Below are positions 1 through 7,484 of a DNA stretch of 11,715 bases, in pieces. The notes under the pieces are model-generated. The model saw only the letters and a program-made list of their open reading frames with translations, was not told the origin of the DNA and ran no database searches. The number at the start of each line of letters is the position of its first letter. The first letter of the stretch is position 1. Origin of the DNA: Bacillus sp. (in: firmicutes) (GTDB lineage: Bacteria; Bacillota; Bacilli; Bacillales; Cytobacillaceae); contig DMSR01000056.1 in the NCBI GenBank assembly GCA_003457145.1, forward strand, positions 1 to 11,715. Direction: 5' to 3'. Position numbers and translations under genes: made by a program.

Positions 1-993
1 ATATTCATGGCAATCCAGATCATAGTCTTTTTAATCATGGAAGCCACTGGCGGAAGCACTGATACTTCAACATTGATTAAATTTGGTGCAAAATTCAATC
101 CGCTCATTCTCGGTGGAGAATGGTGGCGCTTTTTCACGCCAATCTTCATCCATATTGGTTTGTTGCATTTATTCATGAACACATTGGCTCTGTATTATTT
201 AGGAATGATGGTCGAGCGGCTGTACGGGAATATTAGATTTTTAATTATTTATATTGTAGCTGGATTCGGAGGAACGCTTGCCAGTTTTATCATCAGCCCA
301 AACTTGTCTGCAGGGGCAAGCGGCGCAATATTTGGCTGTTTTGGAGCGCTCTTGTACTTTGGTGTAGTCAATCCAAGGCTGTTTTGGAGAACATTAGGCC
401 TTAATATATTCGTTGTGCTAGGGATCAACCTTGCTTTTGGCTTTACCATTCCCGGAATTGATAATGCAGGACATATTGGCGGGTTGGCGGGAGGATTTGC
501 AGCAGCAGGGATTTTGCATCTTCCAAAGAAAAAACATCTAGGGCTGCAATTATTATTCGTTGGTGCTACCACTGCCACAATCCTATTTTCATTGCAATAT
601 GGCTTCAGCGGCCAAGCAGACATAGTTGACGAGCAATCAATCCTGTTGCTTGCCCAACAGTATATAAAAGCTGAAGAGTATGAAAAGGCGAATGATTTGC
701 TTAGGTCATATGAAGAAAGAGGGAATTCCTCTGCGGAAACATTATTCCTTCGCTCATATACAGAGATTAAGCAGGAACGCTTGGAAGAAGCCAAATTGCA
801 TCTTCTCCAAGTAATCGAGATAGAACCTGGATTTCATGAGGCGTATTACAATCTGGCCCTTGTTTATTTAGATCAAAAGAATTTCAAAGAAGCTCAAAAA
901 TATGCAGAACAAGCTGTTGAACTTAAACCAGATCAGGAAAATTACCGTAAGACATTAACTCAGATCAATGATTACCTTGAAGCATCTGCCTAA
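1..993 (+). CDS. gluP: Rhomboid intramembrane serine protease with C-terminal TPRs, 5'-truncated by window edge
   Basis: This is the C-terminal part of a GluP/YqgP-type rhomboid protease, a polytopic membrane enzyme that cleaves transmembrane substrates within the bilayer. The frame is open from base 1 and the ATG at 7 lies inside the first transmembrane helix, so the true start and the cytosolic N-terminal domain of the family (B. subtilis protein about 507 aa) lie outside the window. Counting from that ATG, rhomboid marks are the HxxxN stretch (H54, N58), the catalytic serine in GASGA (S105) and the catalytic histidine in GHIGG (H156). About six hydrophobic helices end near residue 200. Residues 212-310 form roughly three TPR-like helical repeats, as in GluP. 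In B. subtilis this protease acts with FtsH on the magnesium transporter MgtE (known for the family, not shown here). The stop codon lies inside the 3' end of the convergent gene downstream. Confidence 0.93.
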   Translation: MFMAIQIIVFLIMEATGGSTDTSTLIKFGAKFNPLILGGEWWRFFTPIFIHIGLLHLFMNTLALYYLGMMVERLYGNIRFLIIYIVAGFGGTLASFIISPNLSAGASGAIFGCFGALLYFGVVNPRLFWRTLGLNIFVVLGINLAFGFTIPGIDNAGHIGGLAGGFAAAGILHLPKKKHLGLQLLFVGATTATILFSLQYGFSGQADIVDEQSILLLAQQYIKAEEYEKANDLLRSYEERGNSSAETLFLRSYTEIKQERLEEAKLHLLQVIEIEPGFHEAYYNLALVYLDQKNFKEAQKYAEQAVELKPDQENYRKTLTQINDYLEASA

Positions 994-1846
994 GGATGAT
1001 ACTTTCTCCATCCTGTGTTTGTGTAACAAGGAGTATATGTGTTTTATCTTTAGAAATTAAAATTTGAGGCATGGTACTGTTGAGTGGATCGGCTGCAGTG
1101 CCATCGCTTTTTTTTATGCCCAAATAGTAGTTTTTATATATTCCCTCCCAGAGCTTGCCAATTATTTCTGCAGTTTCTCCTTGTGTAAAGCCACGAATCG
1201 GCTGGTCTTCATACATTATAAATTCATCTAGAGGAACAGAAGTGTAGTTTGCTAAATCGAATGAATGTATTTTTGAAGCCTTTTCCAAGGTCTTATTTAG
1301 GAGACTGGATGTCCCCTGGTCAAGAACCTGTGCCCACTCTCTTTCTTGCTTACTTTTAGGTACCCTGAAAGAACGAAGGGGGCTGAAAGGTGAATCAATT
1401 ACATATAACATGTCTCCAGACATTATTTGTGAACTGGAGATTTTGTCCCCAGCACCATGAAGTTCTGCGTAATGAAAAGAAATGGTTTCATACTTTGCAC
1501 TTTCTCCAGTGTGAATGATTTCTTCCTGAAACAACTTGGCCGTGTCCTGCTTCCACTGCCCTGCTTTTCCCTTTAAGCGGCCATTGACATACAGCAGCCC
1601 CAAATCCTGTCTTAAGTATGCCTGTCGGTCAAGTTTGGAACTAAGTTTCCATTCAACTCTATGTTTATTATTTTTTTTATCCTTTAGCAATGTCAACGTT
1701 GTGCTTGCTTCTTTATATTGTACTGATTCATCCAATGGGAAAAAAGTAATCGTCTCCTCAATTGGCGTGAATAGCTGAAACTGAGTCATTAATGCAGATA
1801 AAACAAGAGCAAAGGCAGAAATTCCAAAAAATAAATATTTTTTCAT
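965..1846 (-). CDS. Conserved-looking exported/membrane-anchored protein of unknown function
   Basis: I do not recognise this 293-aa protein. Residues 1-3 are MKK, followed by a single hydrophobic stretch (about 4-22), which fits an uncleaved signal anchor or signal peptide without a lipobox cysteine. The remainder (about 270 residues) is soluble, mixed alpha/beta in appearance and rich in charged residues, so it most likely sits outside the membrane. No catalytic motif is evident. The start is supported by a GAGAGGG ribosome binding site about 10 nt upstream of the ATG. Its 3' end overlaps the convergent gluP by 29 bp, with no convincing terminator between the two. Codon use and composition look like the neighbouring host genes. 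It lies back to back with spoVAF, so the 174-bp gap presumably holds promoters for both. A sporulation or envelope role is only a guess from context. Confidence 0.8.
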   Translation of the reverse strand: MKKYLFFGISAFALVLSALMTQFQLFTPIEETITFFPLDESVQYKEASTTLTLLKDKKNNKHRVEWKLSSKLDRQAYLRQDLGLLYVNGRLKGKAGQWKQDTAKLFQEEIIHTGESAKYETISFHYAELHGAGDKISSSQIMSGDMLYVIDSPFSPLRSFRVPKSKQEREWAQVLDQGTSSLLNKTLEKASKIHSFDLANYTSVPLDEFIMYEDQPIRGFTQGETAEIIGKLWEGIYKNYYLGIKKSDGTAADPLNSTMPQILISKDKTHILLVTQTQDGESIILRQMLQGNH

Positions 1847-1905
1847 TTAATACATCCCTCTCAAGCATTTCGAATGGTTTACCTGTATTACAGACTATAT
1901 GAACT

Positions 1906-1935
1906 TTGTCCATAGGACATGCAATTAAGTATGAT
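1906..1935 (+). promoter_or_regulatory. Possible vegetative-type promoter upstream of spoVAF
   Basis: TTGTCC (1906-1911), an 18-bp spacer and TATGAT (1930-1935) resemble a sigma-A promoter. B. subtilis spoVA genes are read by forespore sigma-G, and no convincing sigma-G box was found in this gap, so the assignment is weak. Confidence 0.25.
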
Positions 1936-2020
1936 ATTTTGAATTTTTGGCTAAGATGTTGAAAGGAAAAGTTAGGAAAAAATGGTATAGCGCTGTAATG
2001 AAAGGTGTCTGAGATGAGCT

Positions 2021-3481
2021 ATGACGGAAAAAAAGAAGCATCCGGTACATTCAATTCTGAAAGAGAATATTGACTTTCTAAGGGAAGAACTGGGGATTGG
2101 CAAAAGCTTTGATGTCATTCAGCTTGATGTGGAGTATGCGGGCAGAGATATGGCCCTATTCCTTGTCGACGGGTTTGTCAAAGACGATATATTGCTGTAC
2201 ATCATGCAATTGCTCGCAAAGCTTGAGCCTGGTGCCTTAGAAGCAGACACATTAAAAAAAATGGTCAAAACCTATATACCATATGTAGAGGTTGAAACAA
2301 CGGATGATCTTGATAAAGTAGCTGATATGGTACTTGCGGGGCCTACAGCATTGGCGATCGATGGAATATCAGAAATTATTCTGATTGACGCCAGAACTTA
2401 CCCGGTTAGAGGACCAGAGGAGCCTGATACAGAGAGGGTAGTGAGGGGTTCAAGAGATGGTTTTGTTGAGACACTTGTTTTTAACACTGCACTCACCAGA
2501 AGAAGAATCAGGGACCGCACTTTAAGGATGGAATACATGCAGGCTGGCAGGCGGTCGAAAACAGATATTGTCGTCTGCTATATTGCAGATATAGCTGACC
2601 CTGATATGGTCAAAGAGATTAAAGATTCAATCTCAAAAATTGATACGGACGGTCTTCCAATGGCTGAAAAAACGATAGAGGAGTTTATTGCTGGCCGGCA
2701 TTGGAACCCCTTCCCGGTTGTAAGGTACACAGAACGCCCGGATACAGCAGCAACACATCTATATGAAGGGCACGTCTGCATAATCGTTGATGGTTCTCCA
2801 AGTGTGTTGATTACTCCGGTAACATACTGGCACCATTTACAGCATGCTGAAGAATATCGAAATAAACCCCTTGTTGGAGCCTATTTGCGGATGGTCCGTT
2901 TTTTGGCTGTATGGGCATCATTGTTCTTGCTGCCACTCTGGTATCTATTTGCTATCAATCCTGAATTGCTTCCAGATAAACTTTCTTATATTGGGCCGAA
3001 TGATCCTGGGCAGATTCCGCTGTTCCTTCAGTTTTTCATAGTTGAAGTCGGGATAGATATCCTCAGGATGGCGGCAATCCATACACCTACATCGCTTGCT
3101 ACTGCCCTCGGTCTGGTAGCGGCCTTGATGATTGGCCAGGTTGCAGTTGAAGTGGGATTGCTGACTAATGAAGTCATACTGTATCTGGCGGTAGCAGCGA
3201 TAGGTACGTTCGCAACTCCAAGTTATGAAATGAGCCTTGCCAACAGGCTGGTAAGAATATTCCTGTTAGTTTTAACAGCAGCATTTCAGCTCTATGGTTT
3301 CTTAATAGGTATTGTCCTGTTTATTATTATGCTGGCTAGAATGAAGTCATTTGGAGTCCCTTATCTTTGGCCATTCATTCCTTTTAACCCTAGAGCTCTA
3401 CGAGATGTCTTATTCCGTTCGCCGATTCCACTCAAAAATAGACGCCCGCGCATTTTGAATCCTCAGGATCCGGACCGATAA
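2021..3481 (+). CDS. spoVAF: SpoVAF-like spore germination protein (GerA A-subunit family)
   Basis: This 486-aa protein has the layout of GerA-family A subunits: a soluble N-terminal half (about 1-285) and a membrane half with around five hydrophobic segments (near 294-312, 331-352, 357-378, 383-398 and 410-438). Conserved family motifs are visible, including PEEPDTERVVRGSRDGF (132-148), the arginine-rich NTALTRRRIRDR run (155-166) and ERPDT (238-242). Length and wording match my memory of SpoVAF better than GerAA, GerBA or GerKA. In B. subtilis SpoVAF lies in the inner spore membrane and, with FigP (YqhR), forms a channel that amplifies germination signalling (established there, inferred here). 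ATG at 2021 is the only in-frame start with nearby Shine-Dalgarno sequence (AAGGTG at 2002-2007, rather distant at 13 nt). No spoVAA-AE genes flank it, so it is an orphan copy here. It could instead be an orphan GerA-type A subunit. Confidence 0.88.
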   Translation: MTEKKKHPVHSILKENIDFLREELGIGKSFDVIQLDVEYAGRDMALFLVDGFVKDDILLYIMQLLAKLEPGALEADTLKKMVKTYIPYVEVETTDDLDKVADMVLAGPTALAIDGISEIILIDARTYPVRGPEEPDTERVVRGSRDGFVETLVFNTALTRRRIRDRTLRMEYMQAGRRSKTDIVVCYIADIADPDMVKEIKDSISKIDTDGLPMAEKTIEEFIAGRHWNPFPVVRYTERPDTAATHLYEGHVCIIVDGSPSVLITPVTYWHHLQHAEEYRNKPLVGAYLRMVRFLAVWASLFLLPLWYLFAINPELLPDKLSYIGPNDPGQIPLFLQFFIVEVGIDILRMAAIHTPTSLATALGLVAALMIGQVAVEVGLLTNEVILYLAVAAIGTFATPSYEMSLANRLVRIFLLVLTAAFQLYGFLIGIVLFIIMLARMKSFGVPYLWPFIPFNPRALRDVLFRSPIPLKNRRPRILNPQDPDR

Positions 3482-3497
3482 GATAGCCTTTAAGAAA

Positions 3498-3573
3498 GGC
3501 TCCTTTCGTAAACTTTGTTGGTTTTGGCAACAAAATAGACGTTTTATGGTTCAGGAACATCTCAAAAAGAGCC
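3498..3573. repeat. 76-bp element bounded by imperfect terminal inverted repeats (MITE/REP-like)
   Basis: The segment begins GGCTCCTTTCG and ends with the near-inverse CAAAAAGAGCC, giving 11-bp ends that match apart from two C/T differences. Inside, TTTGTTG (3514-3520) can pair with CAACAAA (3528-3534) across a 7-nt loop. A separate small hairpin, AGCCTTT/AAAGGCT with a 3-nt loop (3485-3501), overlaps its left end. It contains no ORF. A partial second copy seems present at 3692-3707. This is the shape of a short interspersed palindromic repeat; whether it recurs in the genome cannot be seen from one window. Confidence 0.45.
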
Positions 3574-3611
3574 CGAATCCAAATAAGATACAGAAAGTAT
3601 TCTTTATTCGG
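3573..3611. other. Imperfect hairpin next to the 76-bp element
   Basis: CCGAAT (3573-3578) pairs with ATTCGG (3606-3611), and ATAC (3588-3591) pairs with GTAT (3597-3600) around an AGAAA loop, with unpaired bases between. It abuts the inverted-repeat element and may be part of the same non-coding structure. It has no U-tract and is not a standard terminator. Confidence 0.35.
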
Positions 3612-3642
3612 AAAGCAACAATCCAGGCGAAATAGCTTTAAT

Positions 3643-3673
3643 AAAAAAAAGCAGACACTGCGCTGCTTTTTTT
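3643..3673 (+). terminator. Rho-independent terminator downstream of spoVAF
   Basis: An A-run followed by GCAG (3651-3654), an 8-nt loop and CTGC followed by seven T (3663-3673) form an A/T-extended stem with a U-tract. It lies 160 bp after the spoVAF stop, beyond the repeat element, and insulates yqgQ-glcK from spoVAF transcription. Confidence 0.65.
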
Positions 3674-3691
3674 ATTTGTTAAGGTTTTCTG

Positions 3692-3707
3692 GTAAATTTT
3701 GTTGCTT
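3692..3707. repeat. Partial second copy of the core of the 76-bp element
   Basis: GTAAATTTTGTTGCTT matches GTAAACTTTGTTGGTT at 3508-3523 in 14 of 16 positions. The flanks no longer match, so it may be a decayed fragment or chance similarity in AT-rich DNA. Confidence 0.25.
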
Positions 3708-3872
3708 GTTTACTTCAAAAAAAATCGGCTTCTGATTGTCACCCTATTGCTAATAACCCTTATGAAAAGAATTCAATTTAAAATTGGCACCATGACACTT
3801 TTAAAGTTCTGCTGCTGGCCGTGTGACAGGAGCGGAAACCTACATTCTATTAAAATTCGTCTCTTGCATACT

Positions 3873-3900
3873 TGAGGAGGATTAAGGTATGCATTATACT
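3873..3900 (+). promoter_or_regulatory. Possible sigma-A promoter before yqgQ, overlapping a leader ORF
   Basis: TTGAGG (3873-3878), 16 bp, TATACT (3895-3900) resembles a sigma-A promoter. If used, transcription starts near 3907 and the leader ORF beginning at 3889 would not be made; the two readings exclude each other. No better promoter was seen in 3674-3872, a stretch in which I see no gene. Confidence 0.35.
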
Positions 3901-3939
3901 TATGTAATGAAAACATGTTCTTATCTTCACAAACATTGA
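3889..3939 (+). CDS. Possible 16-codon leader peptide upstream of yqgQ
   Basis: The ORF reads MHYTYVMKTCSYLHKH. It is preceded by a textbook Shine-Dalgarno sequence (GAGGAGG, 3874-3880) 8 nt before its ATG, stronger than that of many genes here. Its stop codon at 3937-3939 overlaps the GAGGAG ribosome binding site of yqgQ, an arrangement that suits translational coupling. Nothing in the peptide suggests a classic attenuator, although three histidines and three tyrosines in 16 residues is notable. It may be fortuitous, because GAGGAGG overlaps a plausible promoter -35 box. Confidence 0.3.
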   Translation: MHYTYVMKTCSYLHKH

Positions 3940-3949
3940 GGAGAATACT

Positions 3950-4165
3950 TTGAAAACGATATATGACATTCAGCAATTTCTGAAAAAATACGGAACAATT
4001 ATTTACATTGGTGACAGAGTCGCAGACCTAGAACTTATGGAATCAGAATTGAAGGACCTCTTTCATTCTCAATTGATTGAAACAAGGGAGTATCAAGCAG
4101 CACTCTTGCTGTTGAGGCATGAAATACAATTGGAAAGAGAAAAAAATGCAAATAAGAAAAGGTGA
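3950..4165 (+). CDS. yqgQ: YqgQ family small cytosolic protein
   Basis: This 71-aa protein corresponds to the YqgQ family (DUF910), small all-helical proteins of unknown biochemical role that in Bacillus lie directly before the glucokinase gene. The sequence is charged and helical, with no membrane segment or signal peptide; its length equals that of the B. subtilis protein as I recall it. Translation starts at TTG (3950) with a GAGGAG site 6 nt upstream; no ATG lies in a comparable position. The stop overlaps the ribosome binding site of glcK, only 6 nt upstream of it, so the two are co-transcribed and probably coupled. A single-stranded nucleic-acid-binding role has been proposed from structure for the family, but nothing here tests that. 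Confidence 0.9.
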   Translation: MKTIYDIQQFLKKYGTIIYIGDRVADLELMESELKDLFHSQLIETREYQAALLLLRHEIQLEREKNANKKR

Positions 4166-4171
4166 CAGATA

Positions 4172-5149
4172 ATGGCTGAAAAGTGGCTTATTGGAGTGGA
4201 TTTAGGGGGAACAACAACTAAACTTGCATTCATTAATTTGTATGGTGAAGTTCTTCATAAATGGGAAATACCGACAGATGTTTCAAACGAAGGAAAGAAT
4301 ATCACTGTTAATATCGCAAAATCAATTGATGCAAAGCTTGAGGAGCATGGGCACTCGAAAAGTGAAGTGGTTGGGATTGGTATGGGGGCACCTGGTCCGG
4401 TGGATTTAACCTCAGGTGTGATCTTTGAAGCAGTAAACCTTGGGTGGAGAGAACCATATCCATTGAAGGATTTGCTTGAAGTAGAAACTTCTTTGCCAGC
4501 TGTAATCGATAATGATGCAAACTGCGCCGCTCTTGGAGAGATGTGGAAGGGTGCAGGCAATGGTGCAAAAGACTTGGTCTGTGTCACTTTAGGTACTGGA
4601 GTTGGCGGAGGCGTAATAGCAAATGGAGACATTGTACACGGAATGAGCGGTGCTGCAGGGGAGATTGGGCATATTACTTCTCTTGCTGAAGGCGGTGCGC
4701 CATGCAATTGCGGAAAAACTGGCTGCCTTGAAACAATCGCTTCAGCTACTGGTATTGTGCGACTGGGGAATGAAATATTAAGCAAGGGTTCAGCTGATGG
4801 TGATTTAGCGGCAGTCTTTAACGAAACGGGTCATATAACGGCTAAGGATGTATTCGATGCTGCGAAGAGGAATGATGAAACCGCACTGAGAGTAATAGAT
4901 ACTGTTTCGTTGCATCTAGGGATTGCACTGGCCAATATCGCTAATACACTTAACCCCGAGAAAATCGTCCTGGGAGGAGGAGTTTCAAAAGCAGGTGAGA
5001 TTCTCCTTAATCCGGTGAAAGAACAGTTTTTAAGAAATTCCTTCCCGAGAGTTGCACAGTCAACAGAAATCAGCATCGCTACTTTAGGAAATGATGCAGG
5101 AGTGATTGGTGCAGCCTGGCTAGTGAAGAATAAAATAGGAAAGTCATAG
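4172..5149 (+). CDS. glcK: ROK-family glucokinase
   Basis: This 325-aa cytosolic enzyme phosphorylates glucose to glucose-6-phosphate with ATP, feeding non-PTS glucose (for example from trehalose or maltose breakdown) into glycolysis. The ROK hallmarks are complete: phosphate-binding DLGGTTTK (10-17), the catalytic aspartate in NDAN (D115), LGTGVGGG (140-147), the GEIGH signature (H167), the zinc-binding CxCGxxGCLE set (C178, C180, C185) and a second glycine-rich LGGGV loop near the C-terminus. Length is normal for Bacillus GlcK. The ATG follows an AAAAGGTGA ribosome binding site that overlaps the yqgQ stop. The gene ends just before a terminator, so it closes the yqgQ-glcK operon. Nothing is missing or damaged. 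Confidence 0.97.
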   Translation: MAEKWLIGVDLGGTTTKLAFINLYGEVLHKWEIPTDVSNEGKNITVNIAKSIDAKLEEHGHSKSEVVGIGMGAPGPVDLTSGVIFEAVNLGWREPYPLKDLLEVETSLPAVIDNDANCAALGEMWKGAGNGAKDLVCVTLGTGVGGGVIANGDIVHGMSGAAGEIGHITSLAEGGAPCNCGKTGCLETIASATGIVRLGNEILSKGSADGDLAAVFNETGHITAKDVFDAAKRNDETALRVIDTVSLHLGIALANIANTLNPEKIVLGGGVSKAGEILLNPVKEQFLRNSFPRVAQSTEISIATLGNDAGVIGAAWLVKNKIGKS

Positions 5150-5156
5150 GACAAGT

Positions 5157-5198
5157 CAGGGAGTTTCTTTTCATATGAATAGACTCCCTGTTTTTATT
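5157..5198 (+). terminator. Rho-independent terminator of yqgQ-glcK
   Basis: CAGGGAGT (5157-5164) pairs with ACTCCCTG (5183-5190), followed by TTTTTATTT. The 18-nt loop contains the palindrome TTCATATGAA, which can fold on itself. It begins 8 bp after the glcK stop. Confidence 0.9.
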
Positions 5199-5236
5199 TG
5201 TGAATAAAGTTTAAATTTTCCGAATTTAGCTAGTCT

Positions 5237-5262
5237 TGAAACTTTTTTTGGTTTCGGACGTC
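5237..5262 (+). promoter_or_regulatory. ECF sigma-factor promoter (SigM/SigX/SigW type) for yqgS
   Basis: TGAAAC (5237-5242), exactly 16 bp including a run of seven T just after the -35, and CGTC (5259-5262) followed by TA match the consensus of Bacillus extracytoplasmic-function sigma factors. CGTCTA rather than CGTATA leans toward SigM or SigX. Transcription would start near 5269-5270, giving a leader of about 170 nt before yqgS. In B. subtilis the LTA-synthase paralogue LtaSa (YfnI) is SigM-controlled, so envelope-stress induction of this gene is credible. Confidence 0.65.
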
Positions 5263-5329
5263 TATTATTGTGGAAAAGCGCTCATTGGTGCGTCAATTGT
5301 TTAGGAGTCATCTGTCACTTTATTTACGA

Positions 5330-5358
5330 TTGCTTTTTAGAAAAAAAAGTATTAAGAT
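5330..5358 (+). promoter_or_regulatory. Possible second, sigma-A-type promoter for yqgS
   Basis: TTGCTT (5330-5335), a 17-bp A/T-rich spacer and TAAGAT (5353-5358) could give basal transcription with a leader of about 75 nt. Each box has about four consensus bases, so this is only a candidate. Confidence 0.35.
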
Positions 5359-5441
5359 TATGTTTGATTCTTGGATGTAGAATTTTTAACACCCTAAAAA
5401 TTCCCATATCTGTTCATTTGTAACAGGGAGGTAGCAAACCG

Positions 5442-7322
5442 ATGAACATTAATAAATGGCCGAAAGCATCTATTGTTGCAATCGCAATAATCATGCTGTG
5501 GCTCAAAACTTATATTTCCTATAAAACTAGCTTTGATATTAAAATTGAAAACTGGCGACAGGAAATTATCCTGTTTATAAATCCTTTGAGCTTCTTGATG
5601 TTAATCTTAGGAATCAGCTTGTTCATGAAGGAGAAGAACCAGAAGCGCTATGTCATGATTACAAGCTTCATAGTTTCCGCTATTCTGTTTGCCAATGTTG
5701 TTTTTTATCGCTTTTTCAATGATTTCCTAACGATTCCAGTATTGTTCCAGACTAGCAATATGAGTGATCTTGGGAGCAGTGTTACAGAGCTTATCCACTT
5801 GACAGATCTATTATATTTTGCAGATCTTATCATTCTGACACTTCTATTGAAATTCAAACCTGTATTTATGGGGTATCGTCAATATACCAAGGTGGACCGC
5901 AGGGCATTTTTCCTTGTTGCGATTTCGATTGCCTTCTTCAATTTAGGAATGGCTGAAACGGAACGCCCACAGTTGTTAACAAGGACGTTTGACAGAGAAA
6001 TGTTAGTTAAGAACATCGGAACATACAATTACCATCTTTATGATGCATTTTTACAATCTAAATCGTCAGCGCAGCGTGCAATGGCTGATGGCAGTGAATT
6101 AGCTGATATCGACAACTATGTACGTGCTAATTATTCGGCTCCGAATGAAGAAATGTTTGGCATTGCCAAAGACAAGAATGTCATACTAATCTCGATGGAG
6201 TCGACACAGAGTTTCGTTATCAATGAAACTGTTAACGGCCAGGAGATAACTCCGTTCTTGAATGAGTTTATCAAAGACAGTTACTACTTCGATAACTTTT
6301 ATCACCAAACAGGACAAGGAAAAACTTCTGACTCTGAGTTCCTGGTTGATAACTCGCTGTATCCGTTGAGTCGAGGGGCAGTTTTCTTTACCCATTCTGG
6401 TAACGAATATACTGCTACACCGGAAATTCTTAACGAAAACGGTTATTATACTGCATCACTGCATGCAAATAATAAAAGTTTCTGGAACAGGGACATTATG
6501 TACAGTTCATTGGGTTACCAGCGTTTTTACTCGCTGCCTGATTATGATGTCAACGAAGAAAACTCAGTAGGCTGGGGATTGAAGGACATTGATTTTCTGC
6601 AGCAATCCATCCAGCACCTAAAGGATATGCCAAAACCTTTCTACTCGAAATTTATAACGCTAACTAATCACTTCCCATTCGAATTGAGTGAGGAGGACAG
6701 CTTTATACAGCCATATACATCCAATGATAAGACTGTTAATAATTATTTCCCGACTGTTCGCTATCAGGACGAAGCACTGAAGCTTTTTGTGCAGAAATTA
6801 AAGGACGAGGGCCTTTATGAGGACTCAATCATTATTCTATACGGTGACCATTATGGAATATCTGAAAACCATAATAAAGCTATGAGTGAGTATCTTGGCA
6901 GGGAAGTAACTCCTTTTGAAAGCACACAGCTGCAGCGTGTCCCATTAATTATCCACATACCCGGACTAGAAGGGAAGACGATGTCTACGGTTTCTGGACA
7001 GATAGATCTGAAACCAACAATTCTTCATCTGTTAGGTATCGATACAAAAAATGATATAGATTTCGGATCAGACCTTTTTTCAACTGACCGGCTCGATTTT
7101 ACTGTTCTTCGTGATGGGAGCTTTGTAACAAAGAATCATGTTTTTACGCGTGAAACTTGCTACGACAAAGCAACAGGGGAACCTGCAGACAATACAAGAT
7201 GTGAACCATATATGGAAAAAGCAAAGAATGAACTTGAGTACTCTGATAAGATCATTTACGGAGATCTGTTAAGATTCTATGGCCAGCCTTCGGGCAGCAA
7301 GAAGGCCTTCCCAGACCAGTGA
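5442..7322 (+). CDS. yqgS: Lipoteichoic acid synthase family protein (YqgS-type)
   Basis: This 626-aa membrane enzyme of the LtaS family transfers glycerol-phosphate from phosphatidylglycerol to a growing lipoteichoic acid chain or its primer. Five hydrophobic helices (about 10-26, 43-62, 70-91, 122-138, 154-171) lead to an extracellular sulfatase-fold domain. Active-site residues of S. aureus LtaS have clear counterparts: glutamate in SMEST (E253), nucleophilic threonine in GQGKTSD (T295), the substrate-contacting H341, W348 and R350, H410 in LTNHFPF, and D469-H470 in YGDHYG. It should be active. A signal-peptidase site near RAMA (212-215) is possible. The ATG has a CAGGGAGG site 10 nt upstream. 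Position after glcK and before yqgU points to YqgS; B. subtilis has four LtaS-like proteins (LtaS, YfnI, YqgS, YvgJ), so processive synthase and primase roles cannot be told apart by sequence alone. The gene is monocistronic between terminators. Confidence 0.93.
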   Translation: MNINKWPKASIVAIAIIMLWLKTYISYKTSFDIKIENWRQEIILFINPLSFLMLILGISLFMKEKNQKRYVMITSFIVSAILFANVVFYRFFNDFLTIPVLFQTSNMSDLGSSVTELIHLTDLLYFADLIILTLLLKFKPVFMGYRQYTKVDRRAFFLVAISIAFFNLGMAETERPQLLTRTFDREMLVKNIGTYNYHLYDAFLQSKSSAQRAMADGSELADIDNYVRANYSAPNEEMFGIAKDKNVILISMESTQSFVINETVNGQEITPFLNEFIKDSYYFDNFYHQTGQGKTSDSEFLVDNSLYPLSRGAVFFTHSGNEYTATPEILNENGYYTASLHANNKSFWNRDIMYSSLGYQRFYSLPDYDVNEENSVGWGLKDIDFLQQSIQHLKDMPKPFYSKFITLTNHFPFELSEEDSFIQPYTSNDKTVNNYFPTVRYQDEALKLFVQKLKDEGLYEDSIIILYGDHYGISENHNKAMSEYLGREVTPFESTQLQRVPLIIHIPGLEGKTMSTVSGQIDLKPTILHLLGIDTKNDIDFGSDLFSTDRLDFTVLRDGSFVTKNHVFTRETCYDKATGEPADNTRCEPYMEKAKNELEYSDKIIYGDLLRFYGQPSGSKKAFPDQ

Positions 7323-7331
7323 TTAATAACA

Positions 7332-7364
7332 GAAAAAACCTGTGCTTAAGGCACAGGTTTTTTC
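7332..7364. terminator. Strong bidirectional-shaped terminator after yqgS
   Basis: A perfect 14-bp stem, GAAAAAACCTGTGC (7332-7345) and its complement (7351-7364), with a TTAAG loop and flanking A- and U-tracts. It starts 10 bp after the yqgS stop. Confidence 0.95.
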
Positions 7365-7456
7365 TTATAAGTCCAACGTCATCACTAACGATGAAAGTTA
7401 TGTTTATAATAATCGCCTCTGGTAATAAAATAGAATAGGCAAGACTTCACCTCCAT

Positions 7457-7484
7457 TTGCGATAGTCTGTAAAAAGAATATATA
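7457..7484 (+). promoter_or_regulatory. Sigma-A-type promoter for yqgU-yqgV
   Basis: TTGCGA (7457-7462), 16 bp, TATATA (7479-7484). Transcription would begin near 7491, about 80 nt before the preferred GTG start of yqgU. It is the best promoter-like sequence in the 7365-7569 gap. Confidence 0.5.

Noticed and set aside
249..794. Minus-strand 181-codon ORF within gluP
   Set aside because: It is antisense to conserved rhomboid motifs, with no ribosome binding site or family features of its own.
993..1014. AGGATG/CATCCT 6-bp stem after gluP
   Set aside because: The stem is short, the loop is 10 nt and no U-tract follows, so it is not a credible terminator.
1895..1923. Minus-strand sigma-G-like boxes (GCATG ... 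CATATAG) before the 965-1846 gene
   Set aside because: The -10 matches only five of seven bases and the 16-bp spacer is shorter than the usual 18; not enough to call.
4255..4785. Long minus-strand ORF of 176 codons within glcK
   Set aside because: It lies wholly inside a clearly functional ROK kinase and has a composition (proline- and serine-rich) typical of antisense reading of glycine-rich codons.
7407..7446. Minus-strand 12-codon ORF (TTG start) with GGAGGTG upstream at 7448-7454
   Set aside because: The Shine-Dalgarno sequence is good, but the ORF is tiny, uses TTG, has no promoter and overlaps the upstream region of yqgU; chance is more likely.
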